Counted from the stretch's first letter, positions 51,706 to 60,313 are shown. The stretch: DNA of 64,000 nucleotides from Microvirga alba (GCF_015694465.1 NZ_JADQDO010000001.1:868001-932000), one strand, 5' to 3'. Made by a program: numbers and translations. The notes: generated from the sequence alone by a model not told the origin.

Positions 51706-51876
51706 GCGTAACTGCTCAAAATTTCCACTTAACTGAAATCAAGTTAATTCGAAATAGATTATGTAAATCAATAACTTGTGGTGTTCACTGTGCCGTGAAA
51801 ACACATTGTTCCCCCTCTCGATTTCCGATTCCGTCTGCGCTACAACTTTCGTCGAGGAAACCCTTCGGAGGACCCG
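51706..51876 (+). promoter_or_regulatory. AT-rich upstream region of the pdh operon
   Basis: About 170 nt, noticeably AT-richer than its surroundings. It contains a TTAACT-N7-AGTTAA inverted repeat (51729-51747) and an imperfect GTGTTCAC...GTGAAAACAC inverted repeat (51781-51804), both plausible operator sites; no consensus PdhR box or clear promoter pair is seen. CGGAGG precedes the pdhA start. Confidence 0.4.
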
Positions 51877-52938
51877 ATGGCTGTTGCTGCCCGCAAGGCG
51901 GGTCGCGCTGGTTCCAGCGCGGCTAACAAGTCCACTGCCAATAAAGGATCGGCACGTAAGGCCGTCCCCAATACCCCGCAATTCGACAAGAGCCAGGATC
52001 TGGCTGCTTACAACGAGATGCTTCTGATCCGCCGCTTCGAAGAGAAGTCCGGCCAGATGTATGGCATGGGCCTCATCGGAGGTTTCTGCCATCTCTATAT
52101 CGGTCAGGAAGCGGTCGTCGTCGGCATGCAGATGGCGACGAAGCCGGGCGATCAGGTGATCACCGGTTATCGTGACCACGGCCACATGCTGGCCTGCGGC
52201 ATGGACGCGAAGGGCGTCATGGCCGAACTCACCGGGCGTCGCGGCGGCTTGTCGAAAGGCAAGGGCGGCTCGATGCACATGTTCTCGAAGGAGAAGCATT
52301 TCTACGGCGGCCACGGCATCGTCGGCGCGCAGGTGTCGCTCGGCACCGGCATCGCCTTCGCGAACCGCTATCGCGACAACGGCAATGTCTGCCTGACCTA
52401 TTTCGGCGACGGCGCGGCCAACCAGGGCCAGGTCTACGAGAGCTTCAACATGGCGGAGCTGTGGAAGCTGCCGGTCGTGTACGTGATCGAGAACAACCGT
52501 TACGCCATGGGTACGGCGGTGAGCCGCGCCTCGGCGCAGACCGATTTCTCGAAGCGCGGCGTGTCCTTCAACATCCCCGGCGAGCAGGTCGACGGCATGG
52601 ACGTGCGCGCGGTTTACGCGGCTGGCCAGCGCGCTGTCGAACACGCGCGCTCCGGCAAGGGCCCGTACATCCTCGAGATGCAGACCTATCGCTATCGCGG
52701 CCACTCCATGTCCGATCCGGCGAAATATCGCACGAAGGACGAAGTGACCCGCATGCGCGAGGAGCACGATCCCATCGAGCAGGTGCGCCGCCGTCTCCTG
52801 GAAAGCTGGAAGCTGTCGGAAGACGAGCTGAAGGTGATCGACGGCAAGGTGCGCGAGATCGTCAACGAGGCGGCCGAGTTCGCCACGCACGATCCGGAGC
52901 CCGATCCGTCAGAGCTTTACACCGACATTCTGCTCTAA
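51877..52938 (+). CDS. pdhA: Pyruvate dehydrogenase E1 component subunit alpha
   Basis: 353 residues. Low-complexity N-terminus, then YNEMLLIRRFEEKSGQMYGM, GFCHLYIGQEAVVVGM, YRDHGHMLACG and the thiamine diphosphate motif GDGAANQGQVYESFNMAELW ending in the NN of VIENNRYAMG. The phosphorylation-loop-like segment YRYRGHSMSDPAKYRT is present. It decarboxylates pyruvate with PdhB. First gene of the pdhA-pdhB-DUF5076-pdhC-lpdA cluster. Confidence 0.97.
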   Translation: MAVAARKAGRAGSSAANKSTANKGSARKAVPNTPQFDKSQDLAAYNEMLLIRRFEEKSGQMYGMGLIGGFCHLYIGQEAVVVGMQMATKPGDQVITGYRDHGHMLACGMDAKGVMAELTGRRGGLSKGKGGSMHMFSKEKHFYGGHGIVGAQVSLGTGIAFANRYRDNGNVCLTYFGDGAANQGQVYESFNMAELWKLPVVYVIENNRYAMGTAVSRASAQTDFSKRGVSFNIPGEQVDGMDVRAVYAAGQRAVEHARSGKGPYILEMQTYRYRGHSMSDPAKYRTKDEVTRMREEHDPIEQVRRRLLESWKLSEDELKVIDGKVREIVNEAAEFATHDPEPDPSELYTDILL

Positions 52939-52994
52939 GCGCGTTCGCGCTCTGAAGAATTCGCTGAAAGCATAACTGGATAAACGAGTCTTCC

Positions 52995-54383
52995 ATGGCG
53001 ATCGATATTCTCATGCCCGCTCTCTCCCCGACGATGGAGCAGGGCAAATTGGCCAAGTGGCTGAAAAAAGAAGGCGATAAGGTCAAGCCCGGTGACGTGC
53101 TGGCCGAAATCGAAACCGACAAGGCGACGATGGAAGTCGAAGCCGTGGATGAAGGCGTTCTCGCCAAGATCCTGGTCGGCGACGGCACCGACAATGTGGC
53201 CGTCAACACCCCCATCGCGGTTCTGGCCGACGTGGGCGAGGATCTCGCCTCCGCCGTCGCGAGCGCGAAGATGCCGGACCTTGTCGCTCTGCCCGCAGCC
53301 GCGCCAGTCGCGAGCGAAGCTGCTCCGGCGACCGTCCCTGCCGCTCCCGCAGCACCACAGGTGGCCTATGACGCGGGCACGGAAGTCCCGGCCGGCACCG
53401 AAATGGTCAACATGACCGTGCGCGAAGCGCTTCGCGACGCGATGGCGGAAGAGATGCGCCGCGACGGGAATGTCTTCGTCATGGGCGAAGAGGTTGCCGA
53501 GTACCAGGGCGCCTACAAGGTCACGCAGGGGCTCCTGCAGGAGTTCGGCGCGAAGCGCGTCGTCGATACGCCGATCACCGAGCACGGCTTCGCCGGCATC
53601 GGCGTCGGCGCGGCGTTCACCGGCCTGCGCCCCATCGTCGAGTTCATGACCTTCAACTTCGCCATGCAGGCGATTGACCAGATCATCAACTCGGCGGCCA
53701 AGACCCTCTACATGTCCGGCGGCCAGCTCGGCGCGCCAATCGTGTTCCGTGGCCCGAACGGCGCTGCGGCTCGCGTGGCCGCGCAGCACAGCCAGGATTT
53801 CGCGGCGTGGTATTCCGCCATTCCCGGCCTCAAGGTCGTGGCGCCTTACTCCGCCGCCGACGCGAAGGGTCTGCTCAAGAGCGCGATCCGCGATCCGAAC
53901 CCGATCATCTTCCTCGAGAACGAGATCCTCTACGGTCAGTCGTTCCCGGTGCCGGTGCTGGATGACTTCACGCTTCCGATCGGCAAGGCGCGCATCCATC
54001 GCCAGGGCAAGGACGTCACCATCGTCTCCTTCGGCATGGGTATGACCTACGCTATCAAGGCCGCGCAGGAGCTGGAGAAGGAAGGCATCGACGTTGAGAT
54101 CGTCGATCTTCGCACCATCCGCCCGATGGATACGGACACCATCGTCGCCTCGGTCATGAAGACGGGCCGCTGCATCACGGTGGAAGAGGGCTATCCGCAA
54201 TCCGGTGTTGGCGCTGAAATCGTCGCGCGGATCATGGAGAAGGCCTTCGACTATCTCGATGCGCCGGTTCTCCGCGTCACGGGCAAGGACGTTCCGATGC
54301 CCTACGCCGCGAACCTCGAAAAGCTCGCTTTGCCGAATGTCGGCGAAGTCGTGCAGGCCGTGAAGGCCGTGACCTATCGGTGA
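52995..54383 (+). CDS. pdhB: Pyruvate dehydrogenase E1 component subunit beta, with N-terminal lipoyl domain
   Basis: 462 residues. Residues 1-78 are a biotinyl/lipoyl domain ([20 protein letters not shown]; lipoylated Lys in [17 protein letters not shown]), followed by an Ala/Pro-rich linker. The transketolase-like E1-beta begins near 135 ([20 protein letters not shown]) and includes [32 protein letters not shown] and [13 protein letters not shown]. The lipoyl fusion is typical of alphaproteobacterial PdhB. The DUF5076 gene begins 3 nt after its stop. Confidence 0.96.
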   Translation: MAIDILMPALSPTMEQGKLAKWLKKEGDKVKPGDVLAEIETDKATMEVEAVDEGVLAKILVGDGTDNVAVNTPIAVLADVGEDLASAVASAKMPDLVALPAAAPVASEAAPATVPAAPAAPQVAYDAGTEVPAGTEMVNMTVREALRDAMAEEMRRDGNVFVMGEEVAEYQGAYKVTQGLLQEFGAKRVVDTPITEHGFAGIGVGAAFTGLRPIVEFMTFNFAMQAIDQIINSAAKTLYMSGGQLGAPIVFRGPNGAAARVAAQHSQDFAAWYSAIPGLKVVAPYSAADAKGLLKSAIRDPNPIIFLENEILYGQSFPVPVLDDFTLPIGKARIHRQGKDVTIVSFGMGMTYAIKAAQELEKEGIDVEIVDLRTIRPMDTDTIVASVMKTGRCITVEEGYPQSGVGAEIVARIMEKAFDYLDAPVLRVTGKDVPMPYAANLEKLALPNVGEVVQAVKAVTYR

Positions 54384-54386
54384 TCC

Positions 54387-54683
54387 ATGGCTGAACGGAA
54401 ATTCGAAGCGCTGAACGTACCACCTGACGCCCTCGAAAAGGGCGGCGTCGAGATCCTTCGGGCTTCGGTGGTCGAGGGGGCGGTGAGCATCGCGCTGCGC
54501 CGCGCCTTCGACGATCCGTTCACCTGGGGCGTGCTCCTCGTGGACCTCGCCCATCACGCCGCGCGCGTCTATGCCATGGAAACCGACCTCTCCGAGGAAG
54601 AGGCCCTGGCCGAGATCATCGCAGGCATCCAGACCGAGCTGGAAGATCCCTCCGATCCCAGCACGTCCCAATCGCTCAACTAA
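54387..54683 (+). CDS. DUF5076 domain protein
   Basis: 98 residues, soluble, acidic C-terminus. Visible features: [20 protein letters not shown], then [29 protein letters not shown] and a helical end ([19 protein letters not shown]). It lies 3 nt after pdhB and 25 nt before pdhC, so it is embedded in the pdh operon. The domain's function is unknown; the position suggests a role connected with the pyruvate dehydrogenase complex, which is inference from context only. Confidence 0.8.
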   Translation: MAERKFEALNVPPDALEKGGVEILRASVVEGAVSIALRRAFDDPFTWGVLLVDLAHHAARVYAMETDLSEEEALAEIIAGIQTELEDPSDPSTSQSLN

Positions 54684-54708
54684 AACACTCGCTCAGGATC
54701 AAAACGCC

Positions 54709-56061
54709 ATGCCCATCAATGTCCTGATGCCCGCCCTCTCGCCGACCATGGAAAAGGGCAACCTTGCCAAGTGGTTGAAGAAGGAAGGCGACACGATCAA
54801 GTCCGGCGACGTCATCGCCGAGATCGAAACCGACAAGGCCACCATGGAAGTCGAGGCTGTGGACGAGGGCGTCCTCGCCAAGATCGTGGTGCCGGAAGGC
54901 TCCGCCGACGTGCCCGTGAACCAGCTCATCGCGCTGATCGCAGGCGAGGGCGAGGATCCGAAATCGGTCGCGGCCTCGGGCGGCACTGCCGCTCCCGCGC
55001 CGGCTCCCGCCGCTGCGCCCGCGCCGAAGGCTGAAGCTCCCGCTGCTCCCGCGCCTCAAGCTGCCCCGAGTGCTCCGGCTCCTGCCGCGAAGCCGAACGG
55101 CGCGGCTGCCGGGCAGGGCGCTCGCGTGTTCGCCTCGCCGCTCGCCAAGCGCATCGCGAAGGACGCGGGCATCGATCTTTCCGCCATTCAGGGCTCCGGC
55201 CCCCATGGCCGCGTCGTCGAGAAGGACGTGCGTGCCGCTGCTGCCGGTGGTGGTGCGAAGCGCGCTCCCGCTGCTGCGCCCGCAGCCGCTCCGACCGCCG
55301 CCGCGCCGCTGGCGGCAAGCGCTTCCGCCGATCAGGTCAAGGCCATGTTCGAGCCGGGATCATACGAGGAAATCCCCCTCGACGGCATGCGCAAGACCAT
55401 CGCCAAGCGCCTTGTCGAGTCGAAGCAAACGGTGCCGCATTTCTATCTGGCGCTCGACTGCGAACTCGACGCGCTCATGGCCATTCGCGAGCAGATCAAT
55501 TCGGCTGCACCGAAGGACAAGGACGGCAAGCCCGCCTACAAGCTCTCGGTGAACGATTTTGTCATCAAGGCTCTGGCCGTCGCGCTCCAGCGCGTGCCGA
55601 ACGCCAACGCCGTGTGGGCGGATGACCGGATTCTTCGCTTCAAGCATTCGGATGTGGGTGTGGCGGTTGCCGTCGAAGGCGGCCTGTTCACGCCGTTGAT
55701 CCGCAAAGCGGATACCAAGACCCTTACTGCCATCTCCGCCGAGATGAAGGACCTCGCGGCCCGCGCCCGCAACCGTCGCCTGAAGCCGGAAGAATACACC
55801 GGCGGCACGACGGCGGTTTCCAACCTCGGCATGTTCGGCATCAAGGACTTCCAGGCCGTCATCAACCCGCCGCACGGCACGATCCTCGCCGTCGGCGCGG
55901 GCGAGCAGCGCGTCGTGGTGAAGAACAACGCCCCCGCCATCGTGCAAGCCATGACCGTCACGCTCTCCTGCGACCACCGCGTGGTGGACGGGGCGCTCGG
56001 CGCGGAACTCTTGGCGGCGTTCAAGGGGCTGATCGAGAACCCGATGGGGATGCTGGTTTAA
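54709..56061 (+). CDS. pdhC: Pyruvate dehydrogenase E2 (dihydrolipoyllysine-residue acetyltransferase)
   Basis: 450 residues from the ATG at 54709; in-frame codons before it lie inside the DUF5076 gene. Lipoyl domain 1-78 ([19 protein letters not shown]; Lys in [14 protein letters not shown]), Ala/Pro linker, peripheral subunit-binding domain ([28 protein letters not shown]; about 140-178), a second linker, then the catalytic domain with [13 protein letters not shown] near the C-terminus. It transfers acetyl to CoA and forms the core of the complex. A GC-rich repeat follows the stop. Confidence 0.96.
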   Translation: MPINVLMPALSPTMEKGNLAKWLKKEGDTIKSGDVIAEIETDKATMEVEAVDEGVLAKIVVPEGSADVPVNQLIALIAGEGEDPKSVAASGGTAAPAPAPAAAPAPKAEAPAAPAPQAAPSAPAPAAKPNGAAAGQGARVFASPLAKRIAKDAGIDLSAIQGSGPHGRVVEKDVRAAAAGGGAKRAPAAAPAAAPTAAAPLAASASADQVKAMFEPGSYEEIPLDGMRKTIAKRLVESKQTVPHFYLALDCELDALMAIREQINSAAPKDKDGKPAYKLSVNDFVIKALAVALQRVPNANAVWADDRILRFKHSDVGVAVAVEGGLFTPLIRKADTKTLTAISAEMKDLAARARNRRLKPEEYTGGTTAVSNLGMFGIKDFQAVINPPHGTILAVGAGEQRVVVKNNAPAIVQAMTVTLSCDHRVVDGALGAELLAAFKGLIENPMGMLV

Positions 56062-56079
56062 GGAATCACTGCACCTTTT

Positions 56080-56128
56080 CCCTCCCCCTTGCGGGGAGGG
56101 CTAGGGTGGGGGTGGTTCGACGGGGTGA
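56080..56128. repeat. CCCTCCCCCTTGCGGGG...GGGTGGGGGTGG repeat, copy 2
   Basis: Nearly identical to 50481-50530, here immediately after pdhC. The sequence to the right (TTCGACGGGGTG) also matches that of copy 1, so the shared element is about 55 nt. Confidence 0.75.
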
Positions 56129-56206
56129 AAGATTGGGAGAGTGAGGAAGTTCGGGGCTGTAAGACCCTTCGAGCCTCCTTACTGGGAATGTCGGGGGAAG
56201 AAGCTG

Positions 56207-56587
56207 ATGCCATTGACCCGGATCTCGCTGAGAAAAGGCAAGTCGCCGGAGTACCGCAAGGCGATTGTCGATGGCATCTATCTCGCCCTGCGCGAGACGT
56301 TCAACGTGCCCGAGGACGATCTTTTTATGGTCGTTAGCGAGCACGATGCGGACGGCTTCTTCTATGGCGCGACCTATCTCGACATCGCGCGCAGCGACGA
56401 TCTCGTGATCATTCAGGTCACGGTGAGCAACACGCGCAGCGTCGAACAGAAAAAAGCGCTCTTCAAGCGCATCGCCGAGGTGCTGACCGAGCGCCCCGGC
56501 TTGCGGCCTGAAGATGTCTTCATCAACCTTCTCGAAGTCGAGAAGGAAAACTGGTCCTTCGGTCACGGCCTTGCGCAGTACGCCTGA
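56207..56587 (+). CDS. Tautomerase family protein
   Basis: 126 residues from the ATG at 56207, which has GGGGGAAGAAG upstream and places Pro as the second residue (MPLTRISLRKGKS), the catalytic N-terminal Pro of the 4-oxalocrotonate tautomerase superfamily. The body YRKAIVDGIYLALRETFNVP and VSNTRSVEQKKALFKRIAE, ending in ENWSFGHGLAQ, is that of the longer Tautomerase_2-type proteins. Substrate unknown. It lies between pdhC and lpdA, separated from lpdA by a repeat, so membership in the operon is doubtful. Confidence 0.82.
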   Translation: MPLTRISLRKGKSPEYRKAIVDGIYLALRETFNVPEDDLFMVVSEHDADGFFYGATYLDIARSDDLVIIQVTVSNTRSVEQKKALFKRIAEVLTERPGLRPEDVFINLLEVEKENWSFGHGLAQYA

Positions 56588-56646
56588 AATAATGCGTTGC
56601 TGATCAAGCTGCGGTCGAGAGCCGTAGAATGCTTGTTTGAGAGGGC

Positions 56647-56749
56647 GTCATCCCGGCCGAAGCGCCAGCGCAGAGCCGGGATCGCTTGACGAGACAAGCT
56701 CCATTTTCTGATAGCGATCCCGGTACTCGCTGTGCTCGACCGGGATGAC
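56647..56749. repeat. GTCATCCCGG long inverted repeat before lpdA
   Basis: Left arm GTCATCCCGGCC...GAGCCGGGATCGCT and right arm AGCGATCCCGGT...CGACCGGGATGAC form a long hairpin. Same plan as the GTCATTCCGG elements but with a distinct core, so a second subfamily. It ends 16 nt before the lpdA ATG. Confidence 0.75.
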
Positions 56750-56765
56750 GAGTGGGGAAACCACC

Positions 56766-58202
56766 ATGGCAGACCAATACGACATCATCGTCATCGGCGG
56801 CGGGCCGGGCGGGTATGTGGCGGCGATCCGCGCCGCGCAGCTTGGGTTCAAGACCGCTGTCGTGGAGCGCGAGCACCTGGGTGGCATCTGTCTGAACTGG
56901 GGCTGCATTCCCACGAAGGCGCTGCTGCGCTCGGCGGAAATCTACCATTACATGGAGCACGCCAAGGATTACGGGCTCTCGGCCGAAAAGATCGGCTTCG
57001 ATGCGGCGGCCATCGTGCAGCGCTCGCGCGGCGTCTCGGGCCGTCTCAACATGGGCGTTGGCGGTCTTCTCAAGAAGAACAAGGTCGACGTGATCTGGGG
57101 CGAGGCGACGCTGACGAAGCCCGGCGAGGTCGTCGTCGCCGCGCCGAAGAAGGCCGCGATGCAGCCGCAGAACCCGGCCCCGCGCGGCACGCTTCCGGCC
57201 GGCACTTATGCCGCCAAGCACATCATCGTCGCGACCGGCGCGCGTCCGCGCGTGCTGCCGGGCATCGAGCCGGACGGCAAGCTGATCTGGACCTACTTCG
57301 AAGCGATGGTGCCGCCCACCATGCCGAAGTCGGTCCTGGTCATGGGCTCCGGTGCCATCGGCATCGAGTTCGCCTCGTTCTACCGCACCATGGGTGCGGA
57401 GGTGACGGTGGTCGAAGTGCTGCCGCAGATCCTGCCCGTGGAAGATGCGGAGATTGCAGGCCTTGCCCGCAAGCGCTTCGAAAAGCAGGGCATCAAGATT
57501 ATCACCGGTGCGAAGGTGACCAAGGTCGCGAAGGGCGCGAACTCCGTCACCGCCACCATCGACGACGGCAAGGGCACGCAGGACATCACCGCCGAGCGGA
57601 TGATTTCGGCGGTCGGCGTCGTCGGCAACGTGGAAAATCTCGGCCTCGAAAAGCTCGGGGTGAAGATGGATCGCGGCACCATCGTCACGGATGGGCTCGG
57701 ACGCACCAACGTGCCCGGCCTCTATGCCATTGGCGACGTGGCGGGCCCGCCCATGCTGGCGCACAAGGCCGAGCATGAGGGCGTGATCTGCGTCGAGACC
57801 ATCAAGGGTCTCCACACCCACGCCATGGACAAGCTCAAGATCCCCGGCTGCACCTATTGCAACCCGCAGATCGCTTCCGTTGGGCTCACCGAGGCCAAGG
57901 CGAAGGAAGCGGGCTACGACATCCGCGTCGGCCGCTTCCCCTTCCTCGGCAATGGCAAGGCCATCGCTCTCGGCGAGCCGGACGGCCTCGTGAAGACCAT
58001 CTTCGACAAGAAGACCGGCCAATTGCTCGGCGCGCACATGATCGGCGCGGAAGTGACCGAGCTGATCCAGGGTTTCGTGATCGCCATGAACCTGGAGACC
58101 ACCGAGGAAGAACTGATCCACGCCGTCTTCCCGCATCCGACGCTGTCCGAGATGATGCATGAGAGCGTCATGGATGCCTATGGACGGGCGATCCACATCT
58201 AG
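56766..58202 (+). CDS. lpdA: Dihydrolipoyl dehydrogenase (E3)
   Basis: 478 residues from the ATG at 56766. FAD site IIVIGGGPGGYVAAI, redox-active disulfide GGICLNWGCIPTKAL, NAD site LVMGSGAIGIEFASFYR, second FAD site LYAIGDVAGPPMLAHKAEHE, and the active-site His-Glu region VFPHPTLSEMMHES. Reoxidises the lipoyl groups of PdhB/PdhC. Its TAG stop is immediately followed by the left end of an IS remnant. Confidence 0.96.
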   Translation: MADQYDIIVIGGGPGGYVAAIRAAQLGFKTAVVEREHLGGICLNWGCIPTKALLRSAEIYHYMEHAKDYGLSAEKIGFDAAAIVQRSRGVSGRLNMGVGGLLKKNKVDVIWGEATLTKPGEVVVAAPKKAAMQPQNPAPRGTLPAGTYAAKHIIVATGARPRVLPGIEPDGKLIWTYFEAMVPPTMPKSVLVMGSGAIGIEFASFYRTMGAEVTVVEVLPQILPVEDAEIAGLARKRFEKQGIKIITGAKVTKVAKGANSVTATIDDGKGTQDITAERMISAVGVVGNVENLGLEKLGVKMDRGTIVTDGLGRTNVPGLYAIGDVAGPPMLAHKAEHEGVICVETIKGLHTHAMDKLKIPGCTYCNPQIASVGLTEAKAKEAGYDIRVGRFPFLGNGKAIALGEPDGLVKTIFDKKTGQLLGAHMIGAEVTELIQGFVIAMNLETTEEELIHAVFPHPTLSEMMHESVMDAYGRAIHI

Positions 58203-58204
58203 GC

Positions 58205-58720
58205 TCAGGACTCATAGCCAGAAGATGATGGCTGCTGCGATTGCGATGGCGCTCATGAAGGCGTGAGCGCCAACGGTCCTGTCCGGTCGCGATCCGTCGG
58301 CGTCCTGCAGGGACGGTAACATGGTCGGGGCTGGCCTTTGGTGAGCAACAAGATCAAAGGCTTGCCCTCGGCGTCGCAAACCGCATGCAGCTCGGAGTTC
58401 GGGCCGCCTTTTGTCCGGCCGACACGATCTAATCAAGCTGCCTGCTGTGCGGCGGCGAGCGTGGCGAAAGTTCGATTGAAGACGCCCGCCTTGCTCCGGC
58501 GGATGAAGCGGTTGTCGAGCGTCTTCGACGGGGCCGTAGCGGCCTGAGCATCCCGCCATCTCAGGCTATTCCGGGTGACATGGGTTACCCGCTGATGGCG
58601 CGCCGGTCCTCGACACGCGGCCGGCCATGTGTCGCGGAAACTACGCTTGATACGTTCGACTTGGGCTTCGTTGGTCCGGTCATGATCTGACTTGGGACAG
58701 GTCTTCCTACCCTGAATCAC
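58205..58720 (-). pseudogene. IS5-family transposase remnant
   Basis: Leftward fragments in more than one frame: LDNRFIRRSKAGVFNRTFAT near 58450-58515, then a GRTKGG.NSELHAVCD-like stretch with KPLILLLTKG about 58320-58420, and a C-terminus AFMSAIAIAAAIIFWL ending at about 58217, which is characteristic of IS5-group transposases. The stretch from the second third of the DDE domain to just before the C-terminus is missing and frames are broken, so it is inactive. The fragment ends at the inverted repeat at 58202. Confidence 0.7.
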
Positions 58721-58766
58721 GGCTTGCGCGAAAACGGAACCCTCAAGGTGGGGGCTTAGCTGTCAT

Positions 58767-58796
58767 TTGACATGCAGGTATTCGCCTGCATATTAT
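58767..58796 (+). promoter_or_regulatory. arsR promoter with palindromic operator in the spacer
   Basis: TTGACA (58767-58772, perfect -35) is followed after 17-18 nt by ATATTA/TATTAT (58790-58796). The spacer contains ATGCAGG-TATTCG-CCTGCAT (58772-58791), a perfect 7-bp inverted repeat covering the region between the hexamers. A repressor bound there would block RNA polymerase, as in ArsR-type autoregulation. The ArsR start lies about 25 nt downstream. Confidence 0.75.
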
Positions 58797-58819
58797 GTTC
58801 TCACATACGAGAGGGACCG

Positions 58820-59134
58820 ATGCACGCCGACAAGGTTTTCAAAGCGCTGGGCGACCCGACACGCAGAAAACTGCTTGACCTTCTTTGTGAAAAGAACGGG
58901 CAGACGCTCGGCGAGCTTTGCGAAAACCTGGACATGGCCCGGCAATCCGCCACGCAGCACCTCGGGATATTGGAGGAGGCCAATCTGGTGAGCACGGTGA
59001 GGCGTGGCCGGGAAAAGCTCCATTTCATCAATCCCGTGCCGCTCCACGAGGTCTACGAACGGTGGGTGCGGAAATTCGAACGTCAGCGGCTCAGCCTGCT
59101 GCACGATCTGAAGAAAGAACTCGAAGGAGGGTAA
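58820..59134 (+). CDS. ArsR-family transcriptional regulator
   Basis: 104 residues from the ATG at 58820 (GAGGG 5-9 nt upstream). Winged helix-turn-helix: DKVFKALGDPTRRKLLDLLC, the recognition helix MARQSATQHLGILEEANLV and wing VRRGREKLHFINP. No Cys-x-Cys metal motif is present; only two Cys (LLCEKN, GELCEN), so this is the metal-independent subgroup typically paired with AHSA1/SRPBCC genes. It very likely represses its own operon through the palindrome in the promoter. The SRPBCC gene starts 2 nt after its stop. Confidence 0.9.
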   Translation: MHADKVFKALGDPTRRKLLDLLCEKNGQTLGELCENLDMARQSATQHLGILEEANLVSTVRRGREKLHFINPVPLHEVYERWVRKFERQRLSLLHDLKKELEGG

Positions 59135-59136
59135 CG

Positions 59137-59601
59137 ATGACCAAAGAGACGACCAGTTTTGTTTACGTGACCTATGTTCTCTCGACGCCGGAAAAGGTGT
59201 TCGAGGCCATCACGAGACCGGACGTCGCAAGGCGCTACTGGGGCCACGAGAACGTCTCCGACTGGAATCCCGGATCGAAATGGGAACATATCCGAGCCAA
59301 TGATGAGCGGACTGTCGAACTCGTCGGCAGGGTCATTGAGGTCTCGCCGCCGACCCGTCTCGTCATCACCTGGGCGAACGCCTCGCAAGCCTCCGATCCG
59401 GCAGCCTACAGCCGGGTGACGTTCGAGATCGAGGAATACGAGAACATGGTCCGGCTGACCGTCACCCATGACGAGCTCGAAGCCGGCAGCGGGATGGCGA
59501 ACGGCATCAAAAAAGGTTGGCCGGCCGTGCTCTCCAGCCTGAAATCTTTCTTGGAAACCGGCCGCGGCATTGACCTTTTCGCCAAGCCGAAATCGGCCTG
59601 A
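59137..59601 (+). CDS. SRPBCC (AHSA1-type) domain protein
   Basis: 154 residues from the ATG at 59137, preceded by the strong AAGGAGG. Bet v1-like fold: FVYVTYVLSTPEKVFEAITR, RRYWGHENVSDWNPGSKWEH, PPTRLVITWANASQ, and the C-terminal helix IKKGWPAVLSSLKSFLETG. The family binds hydrophobic ligands in a cavity; the ligand is unknown. ArsR-SRPBCC pairs are common and suggest a small-molecule response unit. Confidence 0.88.
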   Translation: MTKETTSFVYVTYVLSTPEKVFEAITRPDVARRYWGHENVSDWNPGSKWEHIRANDERTVELVGRVIEVSPPTRLVITWANASQASDPAAYSRVTFEIEEYENMVRLTVTHDELEAGSGMANGIKKGWPAVLSSLKSFLETGRGIDLFAKPKSA

Positions 59602-59647
59602 GCCCTAGCGGTGCCAATTAAGAGGTCTGTCAGCGGGAGGAAAGACA

Positions 59648-60064
59648 ATGACCAAGCCCTATACCGGCGGATGTGCGTGCGGCGCGATCCGTTATGAAAC
59701 GAGCAGCGAACCCATCGTCGAGATCCACTGCCAATGCCGCGATTGCCAGAAACGAAGTGGCACGGGGCATGGGTCCTATCTGACCTTCCCCCAGCGAGCC
59801 GATGTGACCATTACGGGGGACGCGAAAAACTGGCGGGTCGCGGGCGACAGCGGGAACGAAAAGGTCCACGCCTTCTGCCCGACCTGTGGAACGCCGGTCT
59901 ACCTGACATTCGCCGCAACGCCGGAACTGATAGCGGTCCACGCGACCAGCCTTGACGACCCAAGCCAATTCAATCCGCAGATGGTCACATACAGCATCCG
60001 CGGCAATGCGTGGGATACGATCGATTCCTCATTGCAGAAATTCGATCGAATGCCGCCCGGATAA
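59648..60064 (+). CDS. GFA/CENP-V domain protein
   Basis: 138 residues with the complete zinc ligand set of the family: Cys9 and Cys11 (GGCACGAIRYE), Cys28, Cys30 and Cys33 (HCQCRDCQKRSG) and Cys77 and Cys80 (FCPTCGTPVY). The family is named for glutathione-dependent formaldehyde-activating enzyme, but most members have no proven activity. It has GGAGG before the ATG, follows the SRPBCC gene by 46 nt and ends about 80 nt before the right-hand inverted repeat, so it is the last gene of the cassette. Confidence 0.9.
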   Translation: MTKPYTGGCACGAIRYETSSEPIVEIHCQCRDCQKRSGTGHGSYLTFPQRADVTITGDAKNWRVAGDSGNEKVHAFCPTCGTPVYLTFAATPELIAVHATSLDDPSQFNPQMVTYSIRGNAWDTIDSSLQKFDRMPPG

Positions 60065-60178
60065 GTTCGGCTGGGAGCAATACGAAACCGCCGACAATGT
60101 TCGTGGGGGGGCGACGTGCTGCAGGATCAATAGGTCCTGAGCCTGGGTCTTGGAAATGAGATTGTCTGGATGACCTGA

Positions 60179-60211
60179 TTTGGGTGGCAATTTCGAGAAA
60201 ATCCACCCAAA
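60179..60211. promoter_or_regulatory. Inverted repeat upstream of dctA
   Basis: TTTGGGTGG-type arms: TTGGGTGG...CCACCCAA, 9-bp perfect arms (60179-60187 and 60203-60211) with a 15-nt AT-rich spacer, about 100 nt before the dctA start. A candidate regulator-binding site. I could not find a sigma-54 promoter of the kind that drives rhizobial dctA. Confidence 0.4.
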
Positions 60212-60313
60212 CGGTGCTATATTGTTGTCTCATAGCGCTTCCGTGCCTCAAACATGACAGGCCCGAGGGCGAGACTTGATCGTGAGCCATGACCGCTTCA
60301 CGAGGAGAGTGCG

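Larger units (their letters stand above)
58202..60143. mobile_element. Accessory segment bounded by IS5-type inverted repeats
   Basis: GGCTCAGGAC at 58202-58211 is matched by GTCCTGAGCC at 60134-60143, a perfect 10-bp inverted pair with further partial similarity inward (13 of 16). The left end coincides with the 3' end of a decayed IS5-type transposase, as a terminal inverted repeat should. Between them lie the transposase remnant and the arsR-SRPBCC-GFA cassette. The simplest reading is that the cassette now separates the two ends of an old element, by insertion or by recombination between copies. Chance similarity of the right end cannot be excluded. Confidence 0.5.

Noticed and set aside
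60144-60313. Sigma-54 promoter for dctA
   Set aside because: No TGGCAC-N5-TTGC pair with correct spacing was seen; only the 9-bp inverted repeat is supported.
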